From Mesorhizobium sp. (GTDB lineage: Bacteria > Pseudomonadota > Alphaproteobacteria > Rhizobiales > Rhizobiaceae): a stretch of DNA of 64,000 bases. Numbering within the stretch: the first letter of the stretch is position 1; the number at the start of each line of letters is the position of its first letter. The DNA lies in the NCBI RefSeq assembly GCF_017306545.1, contig NZ_JAFKID010000026.1, positions 1 through 64,000 on the forward strand. Reading direction: 5' to 3'. Position numbers and translations under genes: made by a program. Shown here piece by piece: positions 1 through 9,498 of the stretch. The notes below the pieces were generated by a model. The model was not told where the DNA came from, did no database searches, and was given only the letters and a program-made list of their open reading frames with translations.

Positions 1-972
1 CTGGGTTATGGCCTCGCCGCCCTGGTCAAGCCGGTCTTTCCGCTGGCGTCCTCGCTCGACGGGCTGATCGCCGCACGCTTCATCGACCGGATCGGCAAGG
101 GCATACGCGGCGCGCCGCGCGATGCCCTCGTCGCCGACATCGCACCGCCCGAACTGCGCGGCGCGAGCTTCGGCCTGCGTCAATCGCTCGACACAGTGGG
201 CGCCTTCGTCGGGCCGTTGCTCGCCATCGGCCTGATGTGGCTGACGATGGATCACTTCAAGACGGTGTTCTGGATCGCCGTCATTCCGGCGTTCCTGTCG
301 GTCGCCCTTCTCCTCGTCGCCGTGAAGGAGCCCGAGCGGCCGGCCACGTTGCGGAAAATCCGCCTGCCGCTGCACCGCGAGGAATTGCGGCGCCTCGACG
401 CGCCGTACTGGTGGGTCGTGGCGATCGCCGCGATCTTCACGCTGGCGCGCTTCAGCGAGGCCTTCCTGATCCTGCGCGCGCAGTCGATCGGCCTGCCGAT
501 AGCGCTCGTCCCGGCGGTCATGGTGCTGATGAGCCTCGTCTATTCGCTGTCGGCCTATCCTGTCGGCATCCTGTCCGACCGCAGGAACAAGGTGACGATC
601 CTGATTGTCGGGCTCGGATTGCTCGTCGCCGCCGACGTGGTGCTGGCGTTTGCCGGCGGCATCCTCGCGGTCGGTGTCGGCGTCGTGCTCTGGGGCCTCC
701 ACATGGGCTTCACCCAAGGGCTGCTTTCGACGCTCGTGGCCGAAACCGCGCCGGCGGAACTGCGCGGCACCGCTTTCGGCATGTTCAACCTGGTTTGCGG
801 TCTGGCCATGCTCGCCGCCAGCGTCATCGCCGGTGCGCTGTGGGACGTGGCGGGACCGGAAGCGACTTTTCTCGCGGGCGCCGCCTTCGCGTTGCTGACG
901 GTGCTGGTTCTTCTGCCTGTTCGAGGGAAGCTGGCGAAGCCGGCCGTGCCTGCGGCAAGACAGGACTATTGA
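1..972 (+). CDS. MFS transporter, 5' part missing
   Basis: The reading frame is open from the first base of the window, so the start lies upstream; 323 C-terminal residues are visible. The protein is a string of hydrophobic segments. It carries the motif RIGKGIRGAPRDALVAD near the left edge and SDRRNK after a later helix, both typical of loop motifs in the major facilitator superfamily. It should be an inner-membrane secondary transporter; nothing in the visible part shows the substrate. It ends 37 bases before a PAP2 phosphatase on the same strand, so they may be cotranscribed. Confidence 0.85.
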   Translation: MGYGLAALVKPVFPLASSLDGLIAARFIDRIGKGIRGAPRDALVADIAPPELRGASFGLRQSLDTVGAFVGPLLAIGLMWLTMDHFKTVFWIAVIPAFLSVALLLVAVKEPERPATLRKIRLPLHREELRRLDAPYWWVVAIAAIFTLARFSEAFLILRAQSIGLPIALVPAVMVLMSLVYSLSAYPVGILSDRRNKVTILIVGLGLLVAADVVLAFAGGILAVGVGVVLWGLHMGFTQGLLSTLVAETAPAELRGTAFGMFNLVCGLAMLAASVIAGALWDVAGPEATFLAGAAFALLTVLVLLPVRGKLAKPAVPAARQDY

Positions 973-1009
973 CGCGCCGCCGAAGCCGTTCGCGCGAATA
1001 CGAGAGGGT

Positions 1010-1573
1010 ATGCCGTTGCAACTCTATGATCTCGACGCCTCCATGATCCATGCCATCAACGGTCTCACAGGAGCAGGCGGCATCGCGGATTTCCCGATGA
1101 TCTGGGTGTCGGCCATCGGCGTGCCGCTGCTCGTCCTCGCCGTTGCCGGCCAATGGTGGCAGGGGCGGGACCGGCCGCACAACAGGCATATCCTCGTCGC
1201 GGCAGGACTGACCTTCCTCCTCGGCCTGGCGCTCAACCAGTTGATCCTTTTGTTCGTCCATCGCATGCGGCCATACGATGCCGGCATCTCGCATCTGCTC
1301 GTCGCGCCCAGCGCCGATCCGTCCTTCCCCTCCGACCATGCGACCGCAAGCTTCGCCATCGCGGCCGCGTTCCTCGTGCATGGAATGCGGCGGATCGGCC
1401 TGTGGTTTCTAGCGGCGGCGGTGCTGGTGGCGTTTTCCAGGGTTTATATCGGCACGCATTATGTGAGCGACGTCCTCGGCGGCGCCGCGACCGGGCTCGC
1501 CGCGGCCTTGTTGGTTCGCGCGCTCTACCGCGAAGGAACGCGCATCGACCGGCTGGTCACAGGCATCTTGTGA
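1010..1573 (+). CDS. Undecaprenyl-diphosphatase, BcrC/YbjG-type PAP2 family
   Basis: A 187-residue multi-pass membrane protein of the PAP2 superfamily. The catalytic motifs are all seen: NQLILLFVHRMRP (the BcrC/YbjG version of the first motif, with Asn instead of the usual Lys), SFPSDHA, and SRVYIGTHYVSDVLGG with the nucleophilic histidine. By family this would dephosphorylate undecaprenyl diphosphate at the outer face of the inner membrane, recycling the lipid carrier for peptidoglycan and other envelope polymers. It lies 10 bases before a second protein with a PAP2 domain, so the pair probably forms one transcription unit. The substrate assignment is inferred from the motif variant, not proven. 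Confidence 0.85.
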   Translation: MPLQLYDLDASMIHAINGLTGAGGIADFPMIWVSAIGVPLLVLAVAGQWWQGRDRPHNRHILVAAGLTFLLGLALNQLILLFVHRMRPYDAGISHLLVAPSADPSFPSDHATASFAIAAAFLVHGMRRIGLWFLAAAVLVAFSRVYIGTHYVSDVLGGAATGLAAALLVRALYREGTRIDRLVTGIL

Positions 1574-1583
1574 GTTCCACGCC

Positions 1584-3614
1584 ATGCTGGCGCACTTCTT
1601 CTCCGCAGTCACGGCGTTCATCGCCGAGCATCCGCACCTGGCCTACGCGGCCGTGTTGCTGCTCGCTCTGTCGGAATCGATCCCCATCATCGGCGTCTTT
1701 GTTCCGGGCACGGCCGCCATCCTGGCGGTTAGCGCTCTGGTTCCGAGTGGCATCGTCAAGCTCTGGCCGATGCTCGGCGCGGCCGCCGCTGGCGCCATCA
1801 TCGGCGACGGCCTCTCGTTTTGGGTCGGCCATCGCTATCACCGCGAGATCCTGGAACGATGGCCGCTCAACCGGCATCCGGACCTCATAAGCCGCAGCGA
1901 GGCCTTCTTCGCACGGCATGGCGACAAAAGCGTCTTCATCGCCCGCTTCACGCCCGGCGTGCGCGCCTTCGTTCCCCTGATCGCCGGCATGTTGCGGATG
2001 TCGGTACGGCGCTTCTATGCCGCCAACATCCTGTCGGCGCTTGTGTGGGCACCGTCGCATATCCTGCCCGCGGTCTTCGTCGGCGCGGCCTTCTCCATGT
2101 TCGGCGCCGCCGCCAAACCGCTCGCCATTCTGGTCTTCCTTATTGTCATCGTCGTCTGGGTCGCAATCCGTCTCGTCAGGCTCGCCCTTCGTCACGGACC
2201 GCCGCTTGCATCGCGCGTGTCGGAACGGGTGCGGGCGCATATGGCGGGCAGCAATTCCCGCTGGGGGCGTTTCGTGATCGATCTCCTCGATCCGGTACGG
2301 CCCGACGCGCGAATCGTGGCACTGCTCGCTCTGCTATTGATCGGCTCTGCCTGGCTGTTCTTCGGGATATTGGAGGACGTCGTCAGCGGCGACCCGCTGG
2401 TTCGTGCCGACACCGCGATCTACCAGGCACTCCAGGACCTGCGCACCGGGCCGGGCGATGCTCTCATGCTCGTCGTGACCGAACTGGGCGATACCGCTGT
2501 CGTGCTTGCCGTAACGACAACCGTGCTTCTGTGGCTCGCTTGGAAACGCAATTGGCGCACTGCCACCTACTGGTTGGTTGCCATTGCAGGAGCGTCGTCA
2601 CTCAACACAATCATCAAGGTGGCACTGCATCGGGCCCGCCCGAACGAACTGTTTTATACCGGCTGGGGCGCTTTCTCCTTCCCGAGCGGCCACAGCACGG
2701 TCAATCTCGTCCTCTACGGCTTTCTGGCCTTCCTGATAGGGCGCGAACTTCGACCGGCCTTGCGCCTGCCGGCGGCCTTCATCGCGCTTTCGCTTGCGCT
2801 GCCGATCGCGTTTTCGCGTCTTTATCTCGGAGCGCACTGGTTTTCCGACGTCATCGGCGGACTTGCATTCGGCACCGCCTGGCTGGCGACCCTCGCCTTC
2901 TTCTACCTGCGCAAACAGACAATGCCTGTCGGGGCTGTAGGACTGACCCTCGTTGCCGGCCTGACGCTCGGTCTTGCCGGGAGCTTGAATGTCTATCGTC
3001 ATCATGGCCTCGACATGCAGCGCTATGCCCGCAAGACCGAAGCCGCAACTATGACGGCCGATGCCTGGCGGTCGGGCGGCTGGCAGCGGCTTCCCGCACA
3101 GCGGATCGACCTGACCGGCGAGATAGAGGAGCCGCTGACCGTGCAATGGGCGGGCGACCTGCCGTCCATCGAGCGACAACTTTTGGCCAGGGGTTGGCGC
3201 CAATCGGCGTCGTGGCTGTCACCCGCTGCATTTGGCTGGCTTACCGCCAACGCAGCGCCTGCCGACCTGCCGGCAGCGGCACGGCTTGCCAGCGGCCGTT
3301 TACCCGCGCTCACGCTCTTAGACGTGGATACCGCGGCGCCGGATCGATCACGCCTCGTATTGCGGTTGTGGCCAACCGACATCCAACTCGTCAGCGCGAC
3401 GCAAATGCCGGTATGGATCGGCTCGGTCGTGGAGGAACGGCTTGGCCGGCACCTGTCCCTGTTCACCTCGGTCTCGACCAGTTCCAGCATGAACGTCGGA
3501 CGCGACGCTCTGGCCAAGGAATTCCCCGAAGGGAAGCTTGTCGCAGGCTCCGACAACAACGAAGCGCATACGAATTGGGACGGCCAGGTGTTGCTCCTGC
3601 AAGTTCCGCAATAG
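1584..3614 (+). CDS. DedA - PAP2 - LssY C-terminal fusion protein
   Basis: 676 residues with three parts. Residues about 1-200 are a DedA/SNARE-associated membrane domain (FVPGTAAIL, and GDGLSFWVGHRY followed by FTPGVRAFVPLIAGM). Residues about 240-440 are a PAP2 phosphatase with KVALHRARPN, FPSGHST and SRLYLGAHWFSDVIGG. Residues about 470-676 are a soluble domain resembling the LssY C-terminus. DedA proteins move or flip undecaprenyl phosphate and PAP2 enzymes make it, so the fusion could couple dephosphorylation to lipid return; that coupling is inference. Full length, no frameshift seen. The start ATG is 10 bases after the preceding phosphatase gene. Confidence 0.88.
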   Translation: MLAHFFSAVTAFIAEHPHLAYAAVLLLALSESIPIIGVFVPGTAAILAVSALVPSGIVKLWPMLGAAAAGAIIGDGLSFWVGHRYHREILERWPLNRHPDLISRSEAFFARHGDKSVFIARFTPGVRAFVPLIAGMLRMSVRRFYAANILSALVWAPSHILPAVFVGAAFSMFGAAAKPLAILVFLIVIVVWVAIRLVRLALRHGPPLASRVSERVRAHMAGSNSRWGRFVIDLLDPVRPDARIVALLALLLIGSAWLFFGILEDVVSGDPLVRADTAIYQALQDLRTGPGDALMLVVTELGDTAVVLAVTTTVLLWLAWKRNWRTATYWLVAIAGASSLNTIIKVALHRARPNELFYTGWGAFSFPSGHSTVNLVLYGFLAFLIGRELRPALRLPAAFIALSLALPIAFSRLYLGAHWFSDVIGGLAFGTAWLATLAFFYLRKQTMPVGAVGLTLVAGLTLGLAGSLNVYRHHGLDMQRYARKTEAATMTADAWRSGGWQRLPAQRIDLTGEIEEPLTVQWAGDLPSIERQLLARGWRQSASWLSPAAFGWLTANAAPADLPAAARLASGRLPALTLLDVDTAAPDRSRLVLRLWPTDIQLVSATQMPVWIGSVVEERLGRHLSLFTSVSTSSSMNVGRDALAKEFPEGKLVAGSDNNEAHTNWDGQVLLLQVPQ

Positions 3615-3660
3615 CGCATCTTGCAGCCAGGCGGAATCGCCTGGCGTCCGCACAGATGCG
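3615..3660. repeat. Nested stem-loop after the DedA-PAP2 gene
   Basis: Outer arms CGCATCT (3615-3621) and AGATGCG (3654-3660) enclose inner arms CCAGGCG (3627-3633) and CGCCTGG (3638-3644) around GAAT. It starts directly after the TAG stop. No T-run follows, so it could be a 3' stabilising structure rather than an intrinsic terminator. Confidence 0.4.
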
Positions 3661-3826
3661 GCCGGGAAATGTGAGCTGGGGGAGCGTAACTGCGTTCGTT
3701 AGAACGCCGCTGTTCTGGCGCGACGCGAACTTGCCCGGCGATTGATCCTGCAATCGCGTATCGCTGCCGCAATTCGTTCAAATTCCGGGCGTTGATTCAA
3801 CCGATCCCGAGAAAGGAGAGAGGCCA

Positions 3827-4183
3827 ATGAAGCTGTCAGTCCTTGTACTCTCCGGTGTTTTTTGCGCTTTGGGCTATGGTACCCATGCTGCTCCCATGTC
3901 GATACCGAAGGCGCCGATGCGGTCCGGCCTCTTGCAGGAGGCCCATGTCGTGTGTGCTTATCTGACCCGTGATGGCTACTGCGTGCGCCCGCGCCATGCC
4001 GAAAGAAGGCATGTTGAAAGACGGCGCCACTATCAGCGACAGGTCTATCGGCTATACGAGCCGGCGCCGGCCGACGATTATTACTGGCGCTATGAACGTC
4101 CGCGTCCCGTCATTCGTGTTGAGCCCGACTATCCGCCGCCATTCTATCGAAGCTGGAACGATGATGAAGATTGGGGCGATTGA
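3827..4183 (+). CDS. Small secreted protein of unknown function
   Basis: 118 residues. The N-terminus (MKLSVLVLSGVFCALGYGTHA) looks like a Sec signal peptide ending near AxA. The mature part is rich in Arg, His, Tyr and Asp, with two cysteines (around residues 43 and 52) separated by a short tyrosine-containing loop, and ends in an acidic DDEDWGD tail. A strong ribosome site, AAGGAGAG, sits upstream of the ATG. I do not recognise the family. The gene is monocistronic: a hairpin region lies on its left and the end of convergent nrdJ on its right. Confidence 0.65.
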   Translation: MKLSVLVLSGVFCALGYGTHAAPMSIPKAPMRSGLLQEAHVVCAYLTRDGYCVRPRHAERRHVERRRHYQRQVYRLYEPAPADDYYWRYERPRPVIRVEPDYPPPFYRSWNDDEDWGD

Positions 4184-4320
4184 AAGCTGACGTGCTCCCC
4201 GTTTTGTCCGCGCCTATAAGTTAGCCCTGTTCACGTTGTGGCCCGATCTGGACCGGTTTGCATCTAGAAAGACTGCGATATTCTCACCAGAAGGCACTAT
4301 TTTTCGCTTCACCAAGAAAA

Positions 4321-4346
4321 GCGCCCCGCAGATGACTGCGGGGCGC
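4321..4346. terminator. Bidirectional intrinsic terminator
   Basis: Perfect 10-bp stem GCGCCCCGCA / TGCGGGGCGC around GATGAC, preceded by AAGAAAA and followed by TTTC. Read on the minus strand the hairpin is followed by TTTTCTT. It lies between the convergent ends of the small secreted protein gene and nrdJ and can serve both. Confidence 0.8.
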
Positions 4347-4435
4347 TTTCAGTTCAGGGACTCAGCTTAAGTCGCCGGAGGACTCAAAAGGGTGCCCAAG
4401 GACATTCCTTAAGGTTCACCTCAGCCCTCGGTATA

Positions 4436-7400
4436 CTATGAGCAGCCCGATGTACTTCCGCACGTGTCGCATTTCTCGCAGGTGCCGTTCCGCACCATCG
4501 TGAAGTTCTGGCATTCCGAGCACATGTTGCCGGTGTAGCCCTGCATGATCGCCTGGTTGCGGCGCGTTGCGGCCAAGGTCTTGGCCGAGGCGGCGTCGGC
4601 GGCGGCCTTGTCGGAGAACAGCGCCGTGGTGGCCGAGGGCGCGTCGCTCTCGAACAGATCCGGCGGGTTCTCGTCGGCGATCTCCTCGGCCAGTTCCTTC
4701 GCCCGCTCCTCATAGTCGCGCTTGTAGGCGACCACGTCCTCGGCCGCCGGCTTCAACGCCAGCACGTTGGAGCCGGAAAAGGCGGTCGGGGCGGCGCGGG
4801 CCGGGCCGGTGGAGGAGGGCGCGCCGCCGGCAAAACCCTTCGGCTCGCCGCTGCTCGACACCAGCTTCACCGGAGAGGCGCCGCGGTACAGGCCCTTGGA
4901 GAAGGGCGTCGCCTTGCCTTCGCTGATGCCGCGGCCGAGCGAGGTGTTGGAGAAGTCGGACGTGTCGACATGGGCGAGATCGGTGCGGTCGAGATAGCTC
5001 ACCGCCAGTTCGCGGAACACGTAGTCGATGATCGAGGTCGAGCTCTTGATCGCGTCGTTGCCGACGACGACGCCCGCCGGCTCGAACTTGGTGAAGGTGA
5101 AGGCCTCGACATATTCCTCCAGCGGCACGCCGTATTGCAGGCCGAGCGAGATGGCGATGGCGAAGTTGTTCATCATCGCGCGGAAGGCGGCACCTTCCTT
5201 GTGCATGTCGATGAAGATTTCGCCGAGCCGCCCGTCGTCGAACTCGCCGGTGCGCAGGTAGACCTTGTGGCCGCCCACCAGCGCCTTTTGCGTGTAGCCC
5301 TTGCGCCGGTTCGGCAGCTTCTCGCGGTCGCGCACCACCTTCTCGATGATCCGCTCGACGATCTTCTCCGTCACCGCGACCGCCTTGGCCGCGGCGGGGG
5401 CCGCGACGAGCGCTTCCAGCGCCTCGTCCTCGTCGTCCTCGCCGTCGGAAATCAGCGAGGCGTTGAGCGGCTGGGAGAGCTTGGAGCCGTCGCGATAGAG
5501 GGCGTTGGCCTTCAGCGCCAGCTTCCAGGACAGCATGTAGGCGCCCTTGGCGTCCTCGACCGTCGCCTCGTTCGGCATGTTGATGGTCTTGGAAATGGCG
5601 CCCGAGATGAAGGGCTGGGCCGCAGCCATCATGCGGATGTGGCTTTCGACCGAGAGGTAACGCTTGCCGATCTTGCCGCACGGATTGGCGCAGTCGAACA
5701 CCGGATAGTGCTCGGCCTTTAGAAATGGTGCTCCCTCGAGGGTCATCGCGCCGCAGACATGGATGTTGGCCGCCTCGATTTCCTTGCGGGTGAAACCGAG
5801 CGCCGGCAGCATCTCGAAGGAGAAGTCGTTGAGCTGCTCGTCGGTGAAGCCGAGCGTCGTCTTCACCCAGTCGGCGCCGAGCGTCCACTGGTTGAACACG
5901 AACTTGATGTCGAAGGCCGACTTCAGCGCCGTGTTGAGCGCCGCGATCTTCTCGTCCGTAAAGCCTTTTGCCTTGAGCGTTGAAGGATTTACGCCCGGTG
6001 CTTGATTCAGGTTGCCGTGGCCGACGGCATAGGCGTCGATCTCGGCGATCTGGCTTTCCGAATAGCCCAGCGTGCGCAGCGCCTCCGGCACCGCGGCGTT
6101 GATGATCTTGAAGTAGCCGCCGCCGGCCAGCTTCTTGAACTTCACCAGCGCGAAGTCGGGCTCGATGCCGGTGGTGTCGCAGTCCATGACCAGGCCGATC
6201 GTGCCGGTGGGCGCAATGACGGTGGCCTGGGCGTTGCGAAAACCGTGCTCCTCGCCGAGCTCGATGGCGCGGTCCCAGGCAGCGCGGGCATGGGTGACGA
6301 GATCCTTCTGCCAGACATGGTCGGCGTTGAGCGGCACCGGGTTGACCGAGAGCTTCTCGTAGCCGTCCTTGTCGCCATAGGCGGCGCGGCGATGATTGCG
6401 CATGACACGCAGCATGTTCTGCGCGTTGCGGTCGTAGTCCGGGAAAGCGCCCAACTCGGACGCCATCTCGGCCGAGGTGGCATAGGAAATGCCGGTCATC
6501 AGCGCGGTGAGCACGCCGCACAGCGCGCGGCCTTCGTCGGAATCGTAGGGGATGCCGGCGGTCATCAGCAGGCCGCCGATGTTGGCGTAGCCGAGGCCGA
6601 GCGTACGGTAGTCGTAGGAGAGTTTTGCGATCTCCTTCGAGGGGAACTGCGCCATCATCACCGAGATTTCGAGCACCATGGTCCACAGCCGCACCGTGTG
6701 CTCATAGGCGGCGATGTCGATGGTGCCGTCGGTGTTGCGGTACGGCAAGAGGTTGATCGAGGCGAGATTGCAGGCCGTGTCGTCGAGGAACATGTATTCC
6801 GAGCACGGGTTGGAGGCGCGGATGGCGCCGGCCGCGGCACAAGTGTGCCAGTCGTTCATCGTCGTGTTGAAATGCAGGCCCGGATCGGCCGAGGCCCAGG
6901 CGGCGTAGCCGATCTTCTCCCACAACTCGCGTGCCGGGATAGTCTTGTGAACCTTTCCGTCTATGCGGCGGATAAGCTTCCACTCTTCGTCCTTCTCGAC
7001 GGCACGCAGGAAGTCGTCCTTCAGCGAGACGGAGTTGTTCGAGTTCTGGCCGGAAACGGTGAGATAGGCCTCCGAGTCCCAGTCGGTGTCGTAGGTCGAG
7101 AACGCGATCGAGGTGTAACCCTGCTTGGCGAACTGGATGACGCGCTGCACGTAGTTTTCCGGCACGGCGTCCTTCTTGGCCGCCTTGATGGCGCGCTTGA
7201 GCGCGGTGTTGATGGCCGGGTCAAAGCAGTCGCCGTCCTGTCCTTCGCAGTTGATGCAGGCCTTCATCACCTCGCCGAGATGCTTCTTGACGATCTTGGA
7301 GCCCGTCACCAGCGAGGCGACCTTCTGCTCTTCCTTCACCTTCCAGTCGATGAAGGCCTCGATATCGGGATGGTCGGCGTCGACGATGACCATCTTGGCG

Positions 7401-8230
7401 GCGCGGCGCGTCGTGCCGCCCGACTTGATGGCGCCGGCCGCGCGGTCGCCGATCTTGAGGAAGCTCATCAGGCCCGACGACTTGCCGCCGCCCGAAAGCC
7501 GCTCGCCTTCGCCGCGCAGGTGCGAGAAGTTGGAGCCGGTGCCGGAGCCGTACTTGAACAGGCGCGCCTCGCGCACCCACAGGTCCATGATGCCGCCTTC
7601 GTTGACCAGGTCGTCGCCGACGGACTGGATGAAGCAGGCATGCGGCTGCGGATGCTCGTAGGCCGACTTCGACTTGGTCAGCTTGCCGGTGAAGGGGTCG
7701 ACGTAGAAATGGCCCTGGCCGGGGCCGTCGATGCCGTAGGCCCAGTGCAGGCCGGTGTTGAACCACTGCGGCGAATTCGGCGCCACGCGCTGGGTGGCGA
7801 GCATGTAGGCAAGCTCGTCGCGGAAAGCGAGCGCATCGGCTTCGGACTTGAAATAGCCGCCCTTCCAACCCCAGTAGGTCCAGGTGCCGGACAGCCGGTC
7901 GAAGACCTGCCGCGCATCGGTTTCCGAGCCGTAACGTTCGGCCTCCGGCAACTTGGCGAGTTCGGCCTCGTCGGCCACCGAGCGCCACAGGAAGGAGGGA
8001 ACGTCGTTCTCTTCGATCTTCTTGAGGCGAGCGGGCACGCCGGCCTTGCGGAAATACTTCTGCGCCAGAATGTCGGCGGCAACCTGGGAGAACTGCGCCG
8101 GCACGTCGATGTCGTCGAGCCGGAACACCACGGAGCCGTCGGGATTCTTGATCTCCGACAGGGCCTTGCGGAATTCGATCTCCGCATAGGGAGATTGACC
8201 CGCCTTGGTGAAGTGCCGCTCGATGCGCAT
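4436..8230 (-). CDS. nrdJ: Adenosylcobalamin-dependent (class II) ribonucleotide reductase
   Basis: 1264 residues; reduces ribonucleotides to deoxyribonucleotides with a B12-generated thiyl radical, in the cytosol and without oxygen dependence. Visible family signs are HACFIQSV near residue 200 (one of the redox cysteines), NPCSEYMF followed by [11 protein letters not shown] near residue 480-500, and the C-terminal Cys-rich tail CSECQNFTM...[14 protein letters not shown], which should pass electrons to the active site. The long form with an Ala/Val-rich linker around residue 960 is usual in alphaproteobacteria. Upstream there are three NrdR-like boxes, implying repression by NrdR when dNTPs are plentiful. 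No cobalamin riboswitch was recognised in the leader. Confidence 0.96.
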   Translation of the reverse strand: MRIERHFTKAGQSPYAEIEFRKALSEIKNPDGSVVFRLDDIDVPAQFSQVAADILAQKYFRKAGVPARLKKIEENDVPSFLWRSVADEAELAKLPEAERYGSETDARQVFDRLSGTWTYWGWKGGYFKSEADALAFRDELAYMLATQRVAPNSPQWFNTGLHWAYGIDGPGQGHFYVDPFTGKLTKSKSAYEHPQPHACFIQSVGDDLVNEGGIMDLWVREARLFKYGSGTGSNFSHLRGEGERLSGGGKSSGLMSFLKIGDRAAGAIKSGGTTRRAAKMVIVDADHPDIEAFIDWKVKEEQKVASLVTGSKIVKKHLGEVMKACINCEGQDGDCFDPAINTALKRAIKAAKKDAVPENYVQRVIQFAKQGYTSIAFSTYDTDWDSEAYLTVSGQNSNNSVSLKDDFLRAVEKDEEWKLIRRIDGKVHKTIPARELWEKIGYAAWASADPGLHFNTTMNDWHTCAAAGAIRASNPCSEYMFLDDTACNLASINLLPYRNTDGTIDIAAYEHTVRLWTMVLEISVMMAQFPSKEIAKLSYDYRTLGLGYANIGGLLMTAGIPYDSDEGRALCGVLTALMTGISYATSAEMASELGAFPDYDRNAQNMLRVMRNHRRAAYGDKDGYEKLSVNPVPLNADHVWQKDLVTHARAAWDRAIELGEEHGFRNAQATVIAPTGTIGLVMDCDTTGIEPDFALVKFKKLAGGGYFKIINAAVPEALRTLGYSESQIAEIDAYAVGHGNLNQAPGVNPSTLKAKGFTDEKIAALNTALKSAFDIKFVFNQWTLGADWVKTTLGFTDEQLNDFSFEMLPALGFTRKEIEAANIHVCGAMTLEGAPFLKAEHYPVFDCANPCGKIGKRYLSVESHIRMMAAAQPFISGAISKTINMPNEATVEDAKGAYMLSWKLALKANALYRDGSKLSQPLNASLISDGEDDEDEALEALVAAPAAAKAVAVTEKIVERIIEKVVRDREKLPNRRKGYTQKALVGGHKVYLRTGEFDDGRLGEIFIDMHKEGAAFRAMMNNFAIAISLGLQYGVPLEEYVEAFTFTKFEPAGVVVGNDAIKSSTSIIDYVFRELAVSYLDRTDLAHVDTSDFSNTSLGRGISEGKATPFSKGLYRGASPVKLVSSSGEPKGFAGGAPSSTGPARAAPTAFSGSNVLALKPAAEDVVAYKRDYEERAKELAEEIADENPPDLFESDAPSATTALFSDKAAADAASAKTLAATRRNQAIMQGYTGNMCSECQNFTMVRNGTCEKCDTCGSTSGCS

Positions 8231-8246
8231 CGTCCTATGTCCCTTT

Positions 8247-8262
8247 GTCTATATATAGCGCC
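8247..8262. promoter_or_regulatory. NrdR-like box, proximal to nrdJ start
   Basis: TGTCTATATATAGCGC matches the core of the NrdR consensus acaCwAtATaTwGwgt at positions 4-13 without mismatch. It ends only 17 bases upstream of the nrdJ start codon, so a bound repressor would sit inside the leader or block elongation. It could also serve as a -10-like element. The match is seen; the function is inferred. Confidence 0.55.
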
Positions 8263-8463
8263 TTTGCGGAGGATTCCCCGAATCCCGTATCGCCAGGCGC
8301 AAGTCCGCCGTCTGCCGGATGTGCGAAAGCCCACCCGACTCTCCATTTGTGCCGGTTCCCCGTCCTGGACGCTTCGGCGATCTTCCGCCTTGCCTATCCG
8401 GGAGAAGGACCCGGCGGGTCCCTCGAAACTGAAAACTGTGCCCGACGTCATGTCGAAGCCGAC

Positions 8464-8479
8464 TTACATTATATAGCGT
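8464..8479. promoter_or_regulatory. NrdR box 1 of distal pair
   Basis: TTACATTATATAGCGT aligns with the NrdR consensus with C at position 4 and TATATAG in the core. It lies exactly 32 bases from the next box, about three helical turns, the spacing known for paired NrdR sites. Confidence 0.72.
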
Positions 8480-8495
8480 CGAACCATACCCGCAA

Positions 8496-8511
8496 ACACT
8501 AAATATAGTGT
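8496..8511. promoter_or_regulatory. NrdR box 2 of distal pair
   Basis: ACACTAAATATAGTGT is a near-perfect match to the NrdR consensus acaCwAtATaTwGwgt and nearly palindromic. With the box at 8464 it probably overlaps the nrdJ promoter, putting the gene under the ATP-cone regulator NrdR. Confidence 0.82.
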
Positions 8512-8632
8512 TAACAGACAATTTATTCCAGTTCGACAATCCTCCCTTTCGACGTCTTCAAGGCACGAAACTCCCACGCTCTCGCCGGCCTCGTAAACGG
8601 GCGAAAATGCGGGAAGACGCATGGAAATCTTG

Positions 8633-8662
8633 AAAAAGGACCGGCCTCTGAACTTTCCGGTC
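8633..8662 (-). terminator. Minus-strand hairpin with T-run
   Basis: GACCGG and CCGGTC arms with a 12-base loop, followed on the minus strand by CTTTTTC. It lies 35 bases beyond a similar hairpin and could be a second terminator of the NUDIX transcript or the end of a short RNA. Confidence 0.45.
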
Positions 8663-8690
8663 GCGTCCTCAACAAGGGCGCATGGCCCAT

Positions 8691-8729
8691 AAAAAGCGAC
8701 TCGCCCCGGCTCGTCAAGGAGTCGTTTTT
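8691..8729 (-). terminator. Likely terminator of the NUDIX gene
   Basis: Arms CGACTC / GAGTCG are flanked by AAAAAG on one side and TTTTTA on the other. On the minus strand the hairpin is followed by CTTTTT. It is about 100 bases downstream of the NUDIX hydrolase stop codon. The 16-base loop is long, so strength is uncertain. Confidence 0.5.
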
Positions 8730-8827
8730 ATCGAATTTGTGACCCCAACATATTGTGTGTCACATATGTGGATAACGGGGATGGATTTTCGGCTCGCCGG
8801 CCGGCGTCAGCGACGGGGTGTGGTGGA

Positions 8828-9319
8828 TCAGGCGGCGAATCGCCGCGGATCGGCGCCGAAGAGCGCGATGATATGGCCGAGGTCCGGTTCCTTGACCATG
8901 CCGGAGGCTTCCGCCACCGGCACCCAGCGGCGCTCGCGCTCGCGCCATTCCTTCCACTTGTCGGCCATCGATTCGACCTGGAGCGGAAACACCAGCACCT
9001 CGCACGGCACTTCCTCGCCCGAGGCCAGCCCCTTGGCGTAAAAATAGCGTCCGGCCTCGATGTGGGAAATGGTGCCGGTCAGGCCGGCTTCCTCGACCGC
9101 CTCGCGGGCGGCCGCCACGCTCAAAGGTTCGCGCGCCTCCGGCCAGCCTTTTGGCAGCACCCAGCGGCCGGTGTCGCGGCTGGTGATCAGCAGGATCTCG
9201 GCGCCGGCGGCGCCCATGCGCCAAGGCAGAGCGGCGACTTGCAGCCGGCACGGCACCGTGCCGAACAGCTTGCGCACCCGTTCAGCCATCTGGCTGTGTG
9301 TCCGAGGTCCTTCCTGCAT
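8828..9319 (-). CDS. NUDIX hydrolase
   Basis: 163 residues with a complete NUDIX box G-x5-E-x7-REAVEEAGL at residues about 58-80 (GWPEAREPLSV then AAAREAVEEAGL), which binds the metal ions used to hydrolyse nucleoside diphosphates linked to a second moiety. The substrate cannot be told from the motif. Its surroundings (VLPKGWPEAREP) resemble the diphosphoinositol/diadenosine polyphosphate hydrolase-like group common in rhizobia. A shorter start at Met11 (MAERVRK) is possible. Two hairpins with T-runs follow it on the minus strand. Confidence 0.88.
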   Translation of the reverse strand: MQEGPRTHSQMAERVRKLFGTVPCRLQVAALPWRMGAAGAEILLITSRDTGRWVLPKGWPEAREPLSVAAAREAVEEAGLTGTISHIEAGRYFYAKGLASGEEVPCEVLVFPLQVESMADKWKEWRERERRWVPVAEASGMVKEPDLGHIIALFGADPRRFAA

Positions 9320-9498
9320 GCGAGCCGCCCGAGCCCGAAATGATTTGCCGTCTTACGAATCGTAGCTGCAATTATACGCAAGGAAAGTAAAAAATTGCAC
9401 GAAACGCGCTCGGCACACAGCATGCGCGACGATTATCCCGGTTTTGCGACGCTTTATGATCTGCATCCGCCGCGAAAGCGACGGTGGCCGGGCGGGCG

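Larger units (their letters stand above)
8231..8827. other. Intergenic region nrdJ - NUDIX gene (597 bp)
   Basis: Holds three NrdR-like boxes and two minus-strand hairpins with T-runs. I see no credible gene here. The reading frames present are short, lack ribosome sites and have no recognisable family. A palindromic GGACCCGCCGGGTCC lies in the nrdJ leader at about 8410. Confidence 0.6.

Noticed and set aside
8263-8460. Possible cobalamin riboswitch
   Set aside because: None of the conserved B12-box blocks could be found; only a GGACCC-GGGTCC palindrome is present.
6002-8476. 824-codon open frame on the plus strand over nrdJ
   Set aside because: Antisense shadow of nrdJ: GC-rich coding DNA gives long antisense frames; no family likeness and no ribosome site.
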